Of a stretch of DNA of 64,000 nt, positions 25,725 through 33,881 are shown one piece after another. Made by a program: the position numbers and the translations under genes. The stretch comes from Rhizobiaceae bacterium. GTDB lineage: Bacteria > Pseudomonadota > Alphaproteobacteria > Rhizobiales > Rhizobiaceae. Numbering within the stretch: position 1 is the first letter of the stretch; every line of letters starts with the position of its first letter. Location: the NCBI GenBank assembly GCA_017643495.1, contig JAEPNK010000002.1, positions 1,302,001-1,366,000 on the forward strand. The letters are read 5' to 3'. The notes under the pieces are model-generated. The model did not search any database. It was not told the DNA's origin and saw nothing but the letters and a program-made list of their open reading frames with translations.

Positions 25725-26612
25725 TTACCACAGCCAGGCCGCCCCGCGCACGCCCGAACTGTCACCATGCCGTGGCCGGACAATCGGCGTGTCGAACCGG
25801 TCGGTAAAGACATGCGGCGCGACGGCACCGGGCAGGTCATCATAAAGGCTGGATATGTTGGACATGCCGCCACCCAGCACAATCACATCCGGATCGACAA
25901 TGTTGACAAGCATCGCAATGCCACGGGCAAGCTGGCTGACATAGCGCGCACCGGCTGTTCTGGCATCGGGCGTATCGCTTGCAAGAATCCCGGCAACAGA
26001 CAGTCCGGATGTTTTTCCGGCTATTGCATCATGGGTGCGCACAAACCCCGGTCCCGACACATAGGTTTCGAGACACGCCCGCCTGCCGCACCAGCATTCA
26101 TTGCCGGGCATTTCTTCCGCCATCATCGGGGCCAGCGGTGTGTGACCGAATTCACCGGCGATCCCGCCCCGGCCGGTCAACGCCTTGCCGTCAATGGCAA
26201 TGCCGCAACCACAGCCCGTACCAATAATGATGCCGGCAACTGTGCGCGCGCCCTCGCCTGCCCCGTCCACCGCTTCGGATACCGCAAAACAATTCGCATC
26301 GTTTTGGATGCGAACCTCCCGACCGAGCATTGCACACAAGTCCTGTTCAAGCGGCTTGCCGTTCAGCCATGTCGAATTGGCATTTTTGACAAGCCCGGTT
26401 GCAGGTGAAATCGTCCCGGGTATGCCGAAACCGACCGTGCCTGTCCGGCCGGTCCGGCTTTCAGCTTTTGCGACCAGTCCGCCAACCGCTTCCACACTGG
26501 CGCGGTAATCGTTCTGCGGCGTGGCGATGCGTTCGCGAAGCAGGGTTTTGCCGTCATCATCAAGGGCAATGATCTCGAGCTTTGTACCGCCCCAGTCAAT
26601 GCCGATACGCAT
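25725..26612 (-). CDS. ROK family sugar kinase (fructokinase/N-acetylglucosamine kinase-like)
   Basis: This 295-residue kinase phosphorylates a hexose or amino sugar with ATP. The phosphate loop is GIDWGGTKLEI, the catalytic aspartate is in QNDANCF, and the zinc site typical of ROK members is H...CWCGRRACLE. The exact sugar is not determined by these motifs; ROK fructokinases and N-acetylglucosamine or N-acetylmannosamine kinases share them. Its start codon overlaps the stop of mnmA (TGATG), so it is the second gene of that operon, an unusual partner for a tRNA thiolase. Confidence 0.88.
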   Translation of the reverse strand: MRIGIDWGGTKLEIIALDDDGKTLLRERIATPQNDYRASVEAVGGLVAKAESRTGRTGTVGFGIPGTISPATGLVKNANSTWLNGKPLEQDLCAMLGREVRIQNDANCFAVSEAVDGAGEGARTVAGIIIGTGCGCGIAIDGKALTGRGGIAGEFGHTPLAPMMAEEMPGNECWCGRRACLETYVSGPGFVRTHDAIAGKTSGLSVAGILASDTPDARTAGARYVSQLARGIAMLVNIVDPDVIVLGGGMSNISSLYDDLPGAVAPHVFTDRFDTPIVRPRHGDSSGVRGAAWLW

Positions 26613-27832
26613 CAGGCAACCACTTCGCTACCGGAAACCTCACGCGAAAGAACAGTGTCCAGCGCCGCTTCAATACCGGCCTCGCGTTCGGTCCGGTCGA
26701 TGAAACCGCCGCCGAGTACGCGCGCATCCTCGCTGTCATCCTCATAGAAGACACAGGCCTGACCGGGCGCGATCCCTGCTTCCCCGCCGACAAGGTCGAC
26801 ACCAATCCGCCCTTGAGCATCAGGTGGATGCAACACGGCCTCAATCGGCGGGCGTGTCGAACGGACCTTGGTAAAGATGGTGACCCCTGCCGCCGGAATG
26901 TCTTCCAGCGGGCCGTCACCCAGCCAGTTCACATCGCGAAGATACAGTCGCCGTGTATCAAGCGCCTCTTTCGGCCCGACAATCACGCGCGCATTTTTCG
27001 CATCAAGATGAACAACATAAATCGGCTCGCCGGTTGCCACGCCTATGCCCCGCCGCTGGCCGATCGTATACTTGATGATGCCCTCATGTTCACCCAGTAC
27101 CCGTCCGTCAATATGGACAATCTCTCCATGCCGGGCAGCTTTCGGCTCCAGCTTGTTGATGATGTTCGTGTACTTGCCCTGCGGCACGAAACAGATGTCC
27201 TGGCTGTCCGGCTTCTCGGCAATTTCCAGACCGAGATCAAGGGCGAGCTGCCGGGTTTCCGATTTCGGCAGGTCACCAAGCGGAAAGCGCAGGTAATCAA
27301 CTTGTTCCTGCGTCGTCGCAAACAGGAAATAGCTCTGGTCGCGGCCATGATCCCTCGGGCGGTAAAGCGCCCGTCTGCCGGTTGCCGGATCAGCAAGGCG
27401 AGAGCGGATATAATGCCCGGTTGCAAGGGCATCCGCACCAAGCTCCCTGGCGGTTGCCATCAAGTCGGCAAACTTCACCGTCTGGTTGCAGGTGACGCAG
27501 GGAATGGGTGTCTCGCCCGCAATGTAGCTCTCCATGAACGGGTTGATCACCTGTTTGCGAAACCGGTCTTCATAGTCGAGGACATAATGCGGAATGCCAA
27601 GCGCTTCCGAAACCCGTCTGGCATCATGAATGTCCTGGCCCGCACAGCAGGCGCCCTTGCGCCGTATCGCTTCGCCATGATCATACAATTGCAGGGTCAT
27701 GCCGACCACGTCATAGCCCTCACGGGCAAGCAGTCCGGCAACCACGGAAGAATCCACACCACCGGACATCGCCACCACAATGCGGCAGTCCTCCGGCCGA
27801 CCGGGCAGGTCGAGGGAATTGAGTTCAGTCAT
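26612..27832 (-). CDS. mnmA: tRNA-specific 2-thiouridylase
   Basis: MnmA puts sulphur on U34 of tRNA-Lys, -Glu and -Gln. The PP-loop ATPase motif MSGGVDSSV near residue 22 activates the tRNA base. Catalytic cysteines are present in [12 protein letters not shown] and in the C-terminal GQACVFY. The internal domains ([19 protein letters not shown]-like block, GQRRGIGV) match the family. The frame is open to 27907, but the start at 27832 gives the normal 406-residue length. It is the first gene of an operon with the ROK kinase, and its 5' region faces the MarR gene. Confidence 0.95.
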   Translation of the reverse strand: MTELNSLDLPGRPEDCRIVVAMSGGVDSSVVAGLLAREGYDVVGMTLQLYDHGEAIRRKGACCAGQDIHDARRVSEALGIPHYVLDYEDRFRKQVINPFMESYIAGETPIPCVTCNQTVKFADLMATARELGADALATGHYIRSRLADPATGRRALYRPRDHGRDQSYFLFATTQEQVDYLRFPLGDLPKSETRQLALDLGLEIAEKPDSQDICFVPQGKYTNIINKLEPKAARHGEIVHIDGRVLGEHEGIIKYTIGQRRGIGVATGEPIYVVHLDAKNARVIVGPKEALDTRRLYLRDVNWLGDGPLEDIPAAGVTIFTKVRSTRPPIEAVLHPPDAQGRIGVDLVGGEAGIAPGQACVFYEDDSEDARVLGGGFIDRTEREAGIEAALDTVLSREVSGSEVVA

Positions 27833-28039
27833 TTTCTTCTCCAAACATGCGCTGGTAAAGGCAGCGCCGATGAAACTTGTCTGCCTTATAGTGGAAGCAG
27901 GCCGCATTGCCTAGGCCCGCAAACACCGGTTTGCCGATCGTGAAAGGTGACGGGCTGTTCACAGCAACTCACGCTTGTGTGCGCAAACGTGATGCCCGGA
28001 CCTCTTGGTTTACATGCGCCGCGCATATAATTTGCCTGC

Positions 28040-28603
28040 ATGACAAACCTTCGCTCACAGAACATTTTCGGCGCACTTGCCCTTGCTGTCTCGGATGAGA
28101 TCCTCAACACCGTCCATGACGGAGTGCCTGACAATTTTTCTCCCGCTGGCCTGGCCCTGATCGGGCATGTTCCCGGCATCAGCATTGAGGAATTGAGCCA
28201 CGGATTGAACCTTTCCCATGCGGGCACGGTCCGGCTGATTGACCGAATGGCCACAGGCGGGCTGGTGGAGCGGCGCCCCTCGCCAAGCGATGGCCGCGCA
28301 GTCGAACTTCACCTGACACGCCCGGGCAGGGAAATTGAACAGAAAATCCTTGCCGGCCGCCGCAACATTCTGCGCGGCGTATTTTCTCAACTGGACAAGG
28401 AAGAACAGCAAGTGCTGGCCCGCATATCGGAGAAGTTGCTCGGGAAAATGGTCCGCAACGAGGTACACGCCCTGAGTGTATGCCGTTTGTGCGATGCCTA
28501 TTCCTGCCGCAATTGCCCGGTCGACAGCGAACTTGAACGGTTGGAAGCACAAGATTACCCGACTGCCCCGACATCACGGGACACGCATATTTCCAAGCTC
28601 TGA
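28040..28603 (+). CDS. MarR family regulator with C-terminal CX2CX4CX2C cluster
   Basis: A 187-residue regulator: MarR winged helix at about residues 35-105 (LSHAGTVRLIDRMATGGLVERRPS as recognition region) with flanking helices, then a tail with C148-RL-C151-DAYS-C156-RN-C159. The four cysteines can bind zinc or an iron-sulphur cluster, making a redox or metal sensor likely (inferred). It resembles the MarR at 5561-6001 in its core. 25 bases downstream is a small membrane protein gene, the probable target. The start ATG at 28040 follows a weak purine site. Confidence 0.88.
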   Translation: MTNLRSQNIFGALALAVSDEILNTVHDGVPDNFSPAGLALIGHVPGISIEELSHGLNLSHAGTVRLIDRMATGGLVERRPSPSDGRAVELHLTRPGREIEQKILAGRRNILRGVFSQLDKEEQQVLARISEKLLGKMVRNEVHALSVCRLCDAYSCRNCPVDSELERLEAQDYPTAPTSRDTHISKL

Positions 28604-28628
28604 CAGATTTTCATGAAAGGATAATGAA

Positions 28629-29102
28629 ATGAGCAACACCACCCCTCCCCTCAACATTCAAACGCTTGGCATGATGTTTGTTGCAGGTTTTTTTGCAACC
28701 CTTGCCTTTGACTTGTGGGGGCAGATCATCAGTCCGGCACTGGGCTTTGCAAACCTGTCACCGCACGGCCTTGCGCGAAGCCTGCTTGGCACATTCGGCC
28801 TGCCAAACGGAAACTTTGCCGGATACTTCATGCACTTCTATCTGGTCGGACTGATCGGTTACCCGGTTGGTTGGCTTTATGTTTTCAAGCCATTGTGGAA
28901 CCGCATTATTGGAACCGGCCACTGGTTTGTGCCATCGGCAATTTACGGATTCGGTCTTTGGGTATTCGCAATTGGCGGCATCACCGCAATTGCCGGACTT
29001 CCCCTTTTCCTAAACTTCACAGGCATCACCTGGGTAGCCCTTGTGGGTCATGTCCTCTACGGCATTGTTCTGGTAGCGGTTCTGAACCGTACGCAAGCAT
29101 AA
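28629..29102 (+). CDS. small YagU-like membrane protein
   Basis: This 157-residue protein has four predicted membrane helices (about residues 13-33, 60-80, 95-118, 128-152) and few charged residues, resembling the DUF1440/YagU inner membrane family of unknown function. AAAGGA precedes ATG 28629. It immediately follows the cysteine-tailed MarR gene, and is probably co-transcribed with and controlled by it. A shared GC-rich hairpin closes this unit at 29134-29156. Confidence 0.7.
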   Translation: MSNTTPPLNIQTLGMMFVAGFFATLAFDLWGQIISPALGFANLSPHGLARSLLGTFGLPNGNFAGYFMHFYLVGLIGYPVGWLYVFKPLWNRIIGTGHWFVPSAIYGFGLWVFAIGGITAIAGLPLFLNFTGITWVALVGHVLYGIVLVAVLNRTQA

Positions 29103-29133
29103 CTCCCGATTGCCGGAACCGGCATCAGAAAAC

Positions 29134-29156
29134 CCGCCGCCCGGTCCGGGCGGCGG
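29134..29156. terminator. GC-rich hairpin between convergent genes
   Basis: CCGCCGCCCGG (29134-29144) faces its exact inverse (29146-29156) around one base. On the minus strand it is followed by GGTTTTCT, so it can end the RlpA-like gene; on the plus strand it lies after the membrane protein gene. Confidence 0.6.
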
Positions 29157-29181
29157 TAAATTTCATTGGACAAGGTCTCGT

Positions 29182-29559
29182 TTATCCTACCAGCGCATAA
29201 CACACACTCGTGTGTCCACGGCCGATATATCCGAGCTTGCCTGCAGCAGCCTTTGACAGGTCAAGGACACGTCCCTGCACAAACGGACCACGATCATTGA
29301 TACGGACAACCACACTCTTGCCGTTGCGTTTGTTGATCACCTTCACTTTGGTGCCAAACCGCAGGTTGCGGTGTGCCGCTGTCATTGCATTGGGGTTCAT
29401 CGGCTCGCCACTTGCCGTCCTGGAGCCGGGCATGTTGTACCATGAAGCTCCGCCACAACCGCTCGCTGCTTGGGCCGGAGTTGGCATGCCTGCAACCATT
29501 GCAGAAACCAGGACAGACGCAGCCACACCGGCTGCCACCAGAAACACAGATTTATTCAT
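29182..29559 (-). CDS. RlpA-like septal/periplasmic double-psi barrel protein
   Basis: This 125-residue exported protein has a signal peptide (residues 1-30) and a double-psi beta-barrel: CGGASWYNMPGSRTASGEPM at the start, then AAHRNLRFGTKVKVIN, RINDRGPF and a late RVLDLSKAAAGKLG block, the RlpA signature. RlpA proteins bind and cut denuded peptidoglycan at the septum; this short form lacks a SPOR domain. No lipobox is evident at the start. The start at 29559 is chosen for the signal peptide; the frame reaches 29607. Confidence 0.87.
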   Translation of the reverse strand: MNKSVFLVAAGVAASVLVSAMVAGMPTPAQAASGCGGASWYNMPGSRTASGEPMNPNAMTAAHRNLRFGTKVKVINKRNGKSVVVRINDRGPFVQGRVLDLSKAAAGKLGYIGRGHTSVCYALVG

Positions 29560-29661
29560 TTTGGTAATTCCACTCGCTATCAGGAATGCAAGCTTAATCC
29601 CGGGCAAATTTGGCGTTAAGGTGGCAACCTGTTTTCACTTCATGTTTCAGGACCTTTCAAC

Positions 29662-30507
29662 ATGACACAACCAGACGAAATCGCCCGCTGGGTTGGAAAG
29701 ACGCGCAGCACTAACCAGACAATTGATCCCCGCCATGCCGGACTGTTGGCGGTAACGCTGAACGCCACACCGCCGGAAGCCGGACAAAACCTTCCTCCTT
29801 GCTGGCAATGGGCCTGGTTCAATGATGCCGTGCCGTCAGGCGGGCTTGGCCGGGACGGCCATCCCGAAAAGGGAGGCTTTCTGCCACCGGTAAACCTGCC
29901 GAGGCGAATGTGGGCAGGAGGGGAAATGGAATTTCACGCACCGCTGGAGATCGGCCGTAACATAACCAAACGCTCCGTGATCGAGAAGATTGATGAAAAG
30001 CAGGGAAAGACGGGCAAGCTCTGCATTGTTACCGTTGGCCATGACTATTTCGACGGAGAAAAACTGTGCATCCGGGAGAAGCAAAACCTCGTCTATCGTG
30101 AAGATCCTGATCCGGCCAGCCCCGCCCCAACACCACCCGAACCACCAATGGACGCGACGCATTCACGGCAGGTAGAGCCTGATCCTGTTTTGATGTTCCG
30201 TTACTCCGCTTTGACTTTCAACGGTCACCGGATTCACTACGATGCCGATTATGCAAGGGATGTCGAAGGGTATCCCGGACTTGTGTTTCACGCTCCCCTG
30301 ACCGCAACCCTTCTCTGCACATTGGCAGCCGACCTTGCCGCTGACCGGACACTGGCCCGTTTCCGTTACCGTGCAACATCCCCGCTTTTTTCCGGAACGC
30401 CTTTTGCCATCCGGGCAAGGCAGGAGGAAAACGGAGAAGAAATTGCTCTTTGGGCAGAAACCCCTGGCGGCGGCATGGCCATGCAGGCAAGCGCAATCCT
30501 CACCTGA
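29662..30507 (+). CDS. MaoC-like acyl-CoA hydratase (mesaconyl-C4-CoA hydratase/HTD2-like)
   Basis: This 281-residue protein has an N-terminal FAS1-type dehydratase hot-dog domain (about residues 10-140, with WAWFNDAVPSGGLGRDGHP and GFLPPVNLPRRMWAGGE) and a second hot-dog domain (from about 175, with SALTFNGHRIHYDADYAR and PGLVFHAPLTATLL), the arrangement of mesaconyl-C4-CoA hydratase and mitochondrial HTD2. It probably hydrates an enoyl- or mesaconyl-CoA. The start at 29662 has a weak site. It lies alone between RlpA (divergent) and sciP. Confidence 0.82.
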   Translation: MTQPDEIARWVGKTRSTNQTIDPRHAGLLAVTLNATPPEAGQNLPPCWQWAWFNDAVPSGGLGRDGHPEKGGFLPPVNLPRRMWAGGEMEFHAPLEIGRNITKRSVIEKIDEKQGKTGKLCIVTVGHDYFDGEKLCIREKQNLVYREDPDPASPAPTPPEPPMDATHSRQVEPDPVLMFRYSALTFNGHRIHYDADYARDVEGYPGLVFHAPLTATLLCTLAADLAADRTLARFRYRATSPLFSGTPFAIRARQEENGEEIALWAETPGGGMAMQASAILT

Positions 30508-30549
30508 TCCCGGGCGGTTTACCTTTCTTACTCAATTGTAACCATCTCC

Positions 30550-30564
30550 TTAGCCAAAATTTAA
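30550..30564. promoter_or_regulatory. CtrA-type site upstream of sciP
   Basis: TTAG-N7-TTAA, one change from the CtrA consensus TTAA-N7-TTAA, lies 50 bases before the start of sciP. SciP expression is CtrA-driven in Caulobacter, so this site fits known biology. Confidence 0.6.
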
Positions 30565-30614
30565 GACAGATGGTCTAGTTTGGGCAGGTAATTGGTCCGT
30601 TTTAGTAGTGAGTA

Positions 30615-30890
30615 TTGACCGATATGGTAAGACCGCGTGTAAAATATGTAATAGGCCCGGACGGCAGTCCCCTGACAGTCGCCGACCTTCCCCCAAGCTC
30701 AACAAGGCGCTGGGTCATTCGTCGCAAGGCGGAAGTCGTGGCTGCCGTTCGAGGCGGGTTGATTTCCCTGGAGGAAGCCTGCGAGCGTTATACGCTCACA
30801 GTGGAAGAATTTCTCAACTGGCAAAGCGCCATCGACGAGCATGGCCTTGCCGGTCTTCGAACAACAAGGATTCAGGAATACCGCGCTTAA
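30615..30890 (+). CDS. sciP: SciP, CtrA inhibitor
   Basis: This 91-residue DUF1153 helix-turn-helix protein blocks CtrA from activating its promoters in early G1 of Caulobacter by contacting DNA-bound CtrA. The family block YVIGPDGSPLTVADLPP...RRWVIRRKAEVVAAVRGGL and LTVEEFLNWQ are present and near-identical to the family pattern. A TTG start at 30615 gives MTDMVRPRV, like the Caulobacter N terminus; ATG 30624 is the alternative. A CtrA-type site lies upstream. Confidence 0.92.
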   Translation: MTDMVRPRVKYVIGPDGSPLTVADLPPSSTRRWVIRRKAEVVAAVRGGLISLEEACERYTLTVEEFLNWQSAIDEHGLAGLRTTRIQEYRA

Positions 30891-31020
30891 AAAACAGAAC
30901 GCGGGTAAGCTTTCCATCAACGGGGGATACCGGGGCAAGGAAAGCTGTTGCAACCGAACGGGAGCACAACCGGACCATCTGTCCGGGGCGGACGCAACAC
31001 GAAAGAGCACAGCATTTCAA

Positions 31021-31048
31021 AAGGGCAGGCTTAAAACCTGCCCTTTTG
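31021..31048. terminator. bidirectional terminator between sciP and PqiA-like gene
   Basis: AAGGGCAGG (31021-31029) pairs with CCTGCCCTT (31037-31045) around a seven-base loop, with A run before and TTTTG after, so it can end the plus-strand sciP transcript and the minus-strand gene that finishes at 31073. Confidence 0.75.
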
Positions 31049-31072
31049 TTTGTCTGCTGGAAAGACGGATTG

Positions 31073-31513
31073 TTATCTTCGCGACCAACCGGCCGAGGCA
31101 ACCGCAACCGTCACCGAGGAAATTGCAAAAAACCATACCCCTGGCTGGGTAAAGGCATCTGCCAGCCCGGACGTTTTTGCCGCAAAAATCACGATTGCCA
31201 CCAGCACTACATCCACCATGGACCACTTTCCCAGGGCAGCAGCCCATCCGGGAACCTGGCGTCGTGAAAAAGCTGCATCGAAGGCGGCAAGAAGTTTCAG
31301 CAAAGGGAAAATGATTGAAAAAGCCGTTACGAGAACGGAAAGCGCCACCTCCCCTTCTTCCCACAAGCCCCTGATGATGGCCAGAAGGGATGGCGTCTCG
31401 GAAAAGAAATACAGTGTTTCAAGCCGCATGAGCGGCAGGGATATACCAAGCCCGAAGGAGACACTTGCGACCAGCAGCAGAAACGGTCGTATGGCAGGCA
31501 TGGCAGGGCTCAC
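31073..31513 (-). CDS. paraquat-inducible protein A-like membrane protein
   Basis: This 146-residue inner membrane protein has four predicted helices (about residues 10-27, 52-78, 95-115, 120-140). The segment RPFLLLVASVSFGLGISLPLMRLETLYFF, and the helix pattern, match the single-unit PqiA family; E. coli PqiA has two such units and works with MCE proteins in lipid transport, but no MCE gene is near. The start is GTG 31513 or ATG 31501; neither has a clear ribosome site. It lies between sciP and fliJ on the opposite strand from sciP. Confidence 0.75.
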   Translation of the reverse strand: MSPAMPAIRPFLLLVASVSFGLGISLPLMRLETLYFFSETPSLLAIIRGLWEEGEVALSVLVTAFSIIFPLLKLLAAFDAAFSRRQVPGWAAALGKWSMVDVVLVAIVIFAAKTSGLADAFTQPGVWFFAISSVTVAVASAGWSRR

Positions 31514-31622
31514 ATTTCAGATATCTGCCAATACCATGACCGTTGAAAATGGCAACCGTGAACACCCTGCCGACCGGGGCCTGCAGAATTCGGGAAGAAG
31601 TATTGTTCCGGACGGAGACTGG

Positions 31623-32015
31623 TCAGCCGATCATGGCCCGGCTTTCAGCCAGGTCATCGAACTGATCTTCAATGGCTCCGGTTCCGCCATCCCGTTGCTC
31701 AAGACGTTGTGCCTTCTTCAACGCCTCTTCGGCTTCCGCCAGGGCGGCTTCGGCATTGATCCGCTTTTCCTTCAGGTCACGCATTGAACCCTCGAGGTTT
31801 TCCTGGCGGGAACGTGCTGCCTTGGCAAAAGTCGGATAGGCGAAATGGGCAGGATCGGTGATCCCTGCTTTTTCTTCTTCTATGGATATCTGTTCCTGAA
31901 GGTCGGAATGCATTTTTTCGAATTCCGCAAGCATCAGGTCGATCTGTGTAAGTTGGCGGGTTTTGTCTTCCACCTGGAAATGCTTCAAGCGAAGCAGGTT
32001 TTCACGCGATTTCAT
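31623..32015 (-). CDS. fliJ: FliJ-like flagellar export chaperone
   Basis: A 130-residue coiled-coil protein, highly charged, with the rhizobial FliJ pattern (MKSRENLLRLKHFQVEDKTRQL at the start, then long helices with LAEFEKMHSDLQEQISIEEE). FliJ forms the central stalk of the flagellar type III export ATPase with FliI. AAGGAG (eight bases before) supports ATG 32015. In many alphaproteobacteria fliI and fliJ lie next to ctrA; here fliJ stands alone with no fliI on either side, the next gene downstream being the PqiA-like one. Confidence 0.8.
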   Translation of the reverse strand: MKSRENLLRLKHFQVEDKTRQLTQIDLMLAEFEKMHSDLQEQISIEEEKAGITDPAHFAYPTFAKAARSRQENLEGSMRDLKEKRINAEAALAEAEEALKKAQRLEQRDGGTGAIEDQFDDLAESRAMIG

Positions 32016-32181
32016 ACTCAATACTCCTTGAACCGCTCAGGAGACTGCATGCAGTCACCCCTGTTTTGCAAATCCGGCACGCAAACTCCGCACCGCAAAA
32101 TGCAACTCCGCCAAAAACGCTGGTCAGCGTCGCATTTTGTCCTGATTTACAGACCAGACTGACATGGGAGTGTCGGGTCTG

Positions 32182-32196
32182 TTAATCATTCGTTTA
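32182..32196. promoter_or_regulatory. CtrA-like site in fliJ-ctrA divergent spacer
   Basis: TTAA-N7-TTTA, one change from the CtrA consensus, lies in the 505-base spacer between the divergent fliJ and ctrA genes, closer to fliJ. The spacer also has one GATTC (32282-32286) and one GAATC (32397-32401), GANTC-type methylation sites of CcrM used in the control of ctrA in related bacteria. No other gene is seen in the spacer. Confidence 0.45.
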
Positions 32197-32409
32197 CTTG
32201 TATGATTAAGTATACAGCCGGGATATTAAGGGTGAGTAAACCAGCCCGTTTCTTTTCGCAGACCAACGTTTTTTGCTGAATGATTCGCTTGAACGAAGGC
32301 TTTCCAGTCAGAAATTAACAATTCGAATTGCGGAAACCTTTGTAAAACAATGGCTTGCAGACACGCCTTAAGGCAATTTTTACAGGTTGCGCTAAGGAAT
32401 CACAATTTG

Positions 32410-32452
32410 TTAACCATTATGTACCAGCATACGGTTAAAACACCTTAACCAT
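32410..32452. promoter_or_regulatory. ctrA promoter-proximal TTAACCAT pair and GGTTAA/TTAACC inverted repeat
   Basis: TTAACCAT occurs exactly at 32410-32417 and at 32445-32452. The second is part of an inverted repeat with GGTTAA at 32433-32438. TTAA-half sites of this type are where CtrA binds in rhizobia, so autoregulation of ctrA is likely. Confidence 0.65.
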
Positions 32453-32520
32453 GCCGGCCCAAAGGGAGTACGAGGCCCTCGGTCCGGCAATGCTGAAAGC
32501 GGCAAAAGGGGACTATAAAG

Positions 32521-33222
32521 ATGCGTGTACTGTTGATCGAAGATGACAGCGCAACCGCCCAAAGCATCGAGTTGATGCTGAAATCCGAAAGCTTCAATGT
32601 CTATACAACGGACTTGGGCGAAGAAGGCGTGGATCTGGGCAAGCTGTATGATTATGACATCATCCTGCTGGACCTTAACCTTCCGGACATGTCCGGTTAC
32701 GAGGTTCTTCGCACGTTGCGCCTTTCAAAGATCAAGACACCTATCCTCATTCTTTCCGGCCTCGCCGGTATTGAAGACAAGGTTCGTGGCCTAGGCTTTG
32801 GTGCAGACGACTACATGACCAAGCCATTCCACAAGGATGAACTGGTTGCCCGCATTCACGCAATTGTTCGCCGGTCCAAGGGTCATGCCCAGTCGGTCAT
32901 CACAACAGGAGACCTTGTGGTCAACCTGGATGCAAAAACCGTTGAAGTTGCAGGCCAGCGTGTCCACCTTACCGGCAAGGAATACCAGATGCTGGAACTG
33001 TTGTCGCTTCGCAAGGGCACAACACTTACCAAGGAAATGTTCCTCAACCACCTTTATGGCGGCATGGACGAGCCGGAACTCAAAATCATCGACGTTTTCA
33101 TCTGCAAACTGCGCAAAAAACTCGCAAATGCTGCCGATGGCCTGAATTATATCGAGACCGTATGGGGTCGTGGCTATGTGCTGCGGGAGCCGGACGGATC
33201 GGAACTTGCTGAAAGTGCCTGA
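32521..33222 (+). CDS. ctrA: CtrA master cell-cycle response regulator
   Basis: This 233-residue OmpR-type regulator is the alphaproteobacterial CtrA, which controls replication, division and flagellar genes. The receiver domain has the phosphorylation site D51 in [11 protein letters not shown]; the winged-helix DNA-binding domain (about residues 125-225) has [18 protein letters not shown] and the recognition region [13 protein letters not shown]. The N terminus MRVLLIEDD is the CtrA type. The C terminus ends in Ala, as expected for a ClpXP-degraded protein. It is divergent from fliJ, with the control sites above, and is phosphorylated via ChpT (encoded at 33882). Confidence 0.97.
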   Translation: MRVLLIEDDSATAQSIELMLKSESFNVYTTDLGEEGVDLGKLYDYDIILLDLNLPDMSGYEVLRTLRLSKIKTPILILSGLAGIEDKVRGLGFGADDYMTKPFHKDELVARIHAIVRRSKGHAQSVITTGDLVVNLDAKTVEVAGQRVHLTGKEYQMLELLSLRKGTTLTKEMFLNHLYGGMDEPELKIIDVFICKLRKKLANAADGLNYIETVWGRGYVLREPDGSELAESA

Positions 33223-33249
33223 TGCACTGCCAGACAGGATAAAGCATTC

Positions 33250-33275
33250 AACCCGCCTTCAAGGCGGGTTTTTTT
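33250..33275 (+). terminator. intrinsic terminator of ctrA
   Basis: AACCCGCCTT (33250-33259) pairs with AAGGCGGGTT (33261-33270), followed by a run of T, 30 bases past the ctrA stop. Confidence 0.85.
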
Positions 33276-33354
33276 GTATCTGAAACCGGTTTTCCGGATA
33301 ATTCTGCCAAACGGGAATGGGGATTGCAGCAAACAATGAAACCCCGGGGGTTTG

Positions 33355-33747
33355 TCAGGCGGCTTGACTGTCCTTGTCGGCAATCTCGATACCGACTTCC
33401 TGGATCTTGTGGATCAGGATTTCCCTGTTGAACGGCTTCATCAGAAACCCGTTTGCCCCGGCGCGCTTGGCGCGGGTCATTTCGGAAACCATGATCTCAC
33501 TGGTGCAGTAAACCAGCTTGGTTTGTTCATTACCTTCTATGCGGCGAAACTCTTCAATGAATTCAATGCCGCTCATTTTCGGCATGTCCCAGTCCACGAT
33601 AAGGACTTCAGGCATGGAGTAGCGACACTTTTCCAGTGCATCGAAGCCGTCAGCTGCCTCGACAACGGCAAATCCGAGATCGGAAAGAATGCGGTTCGCA
33701 ACCTTTCTGATTACAGGTGCATCATCAACAATCATGAACATCTTCAT
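33355..33747 (-). CDS. single-domain response regulator
   Basis: This 130-residue CheY-like receiver has no output domain: MFMIVDDAPVIRKVANRI at the start, phosphorylation site Asp52 in VLIVDWDMPKMSG, and the conserved Thr and Lys regions (YCTSEIM; FLMKPFN). Single receivers placed next to chpT occur in rhizobia; the target is uncertain, it could pass phosphate to or from ChpT. Start ATG 33747 is preferred with GGAG upstream; GTG 33756 is longer. It is separated from chpT by about 130 bases, same strand, downstream of it. Confidence 0.82.
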   Translation of the reverse strand: MKMFMIVDDAPVIRKVANRILSDLGFAVVEAADGFDALEKCRYSMPEVLIVDWDMPKMSGIEFIEEFRRIEGNEQTKLVYCTSEIMVSEMTRAKRAGANGFLMKPFNREILIHKIQEVGIEIADKDSQAA

Positions 33748-33881
33748 GGCTTCCACTCCGAAACGGAACTTACGTTGCGGGCAGGTTATGGTGCCAATCT
33801 TAAGGAGAAGCTAAGTCCTTGCCCGGAATCGGGCATTCCGGGGCAAATAGCCGACTGACTGTCAGTATGCTTAATGCGCGG

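Noticed and set aside
26582-27943. Plus-strand frame of about 453 codons
   Set aside because: It is antisense to the ROK kinase and mnmA; the composition is typical of a shadow frame.
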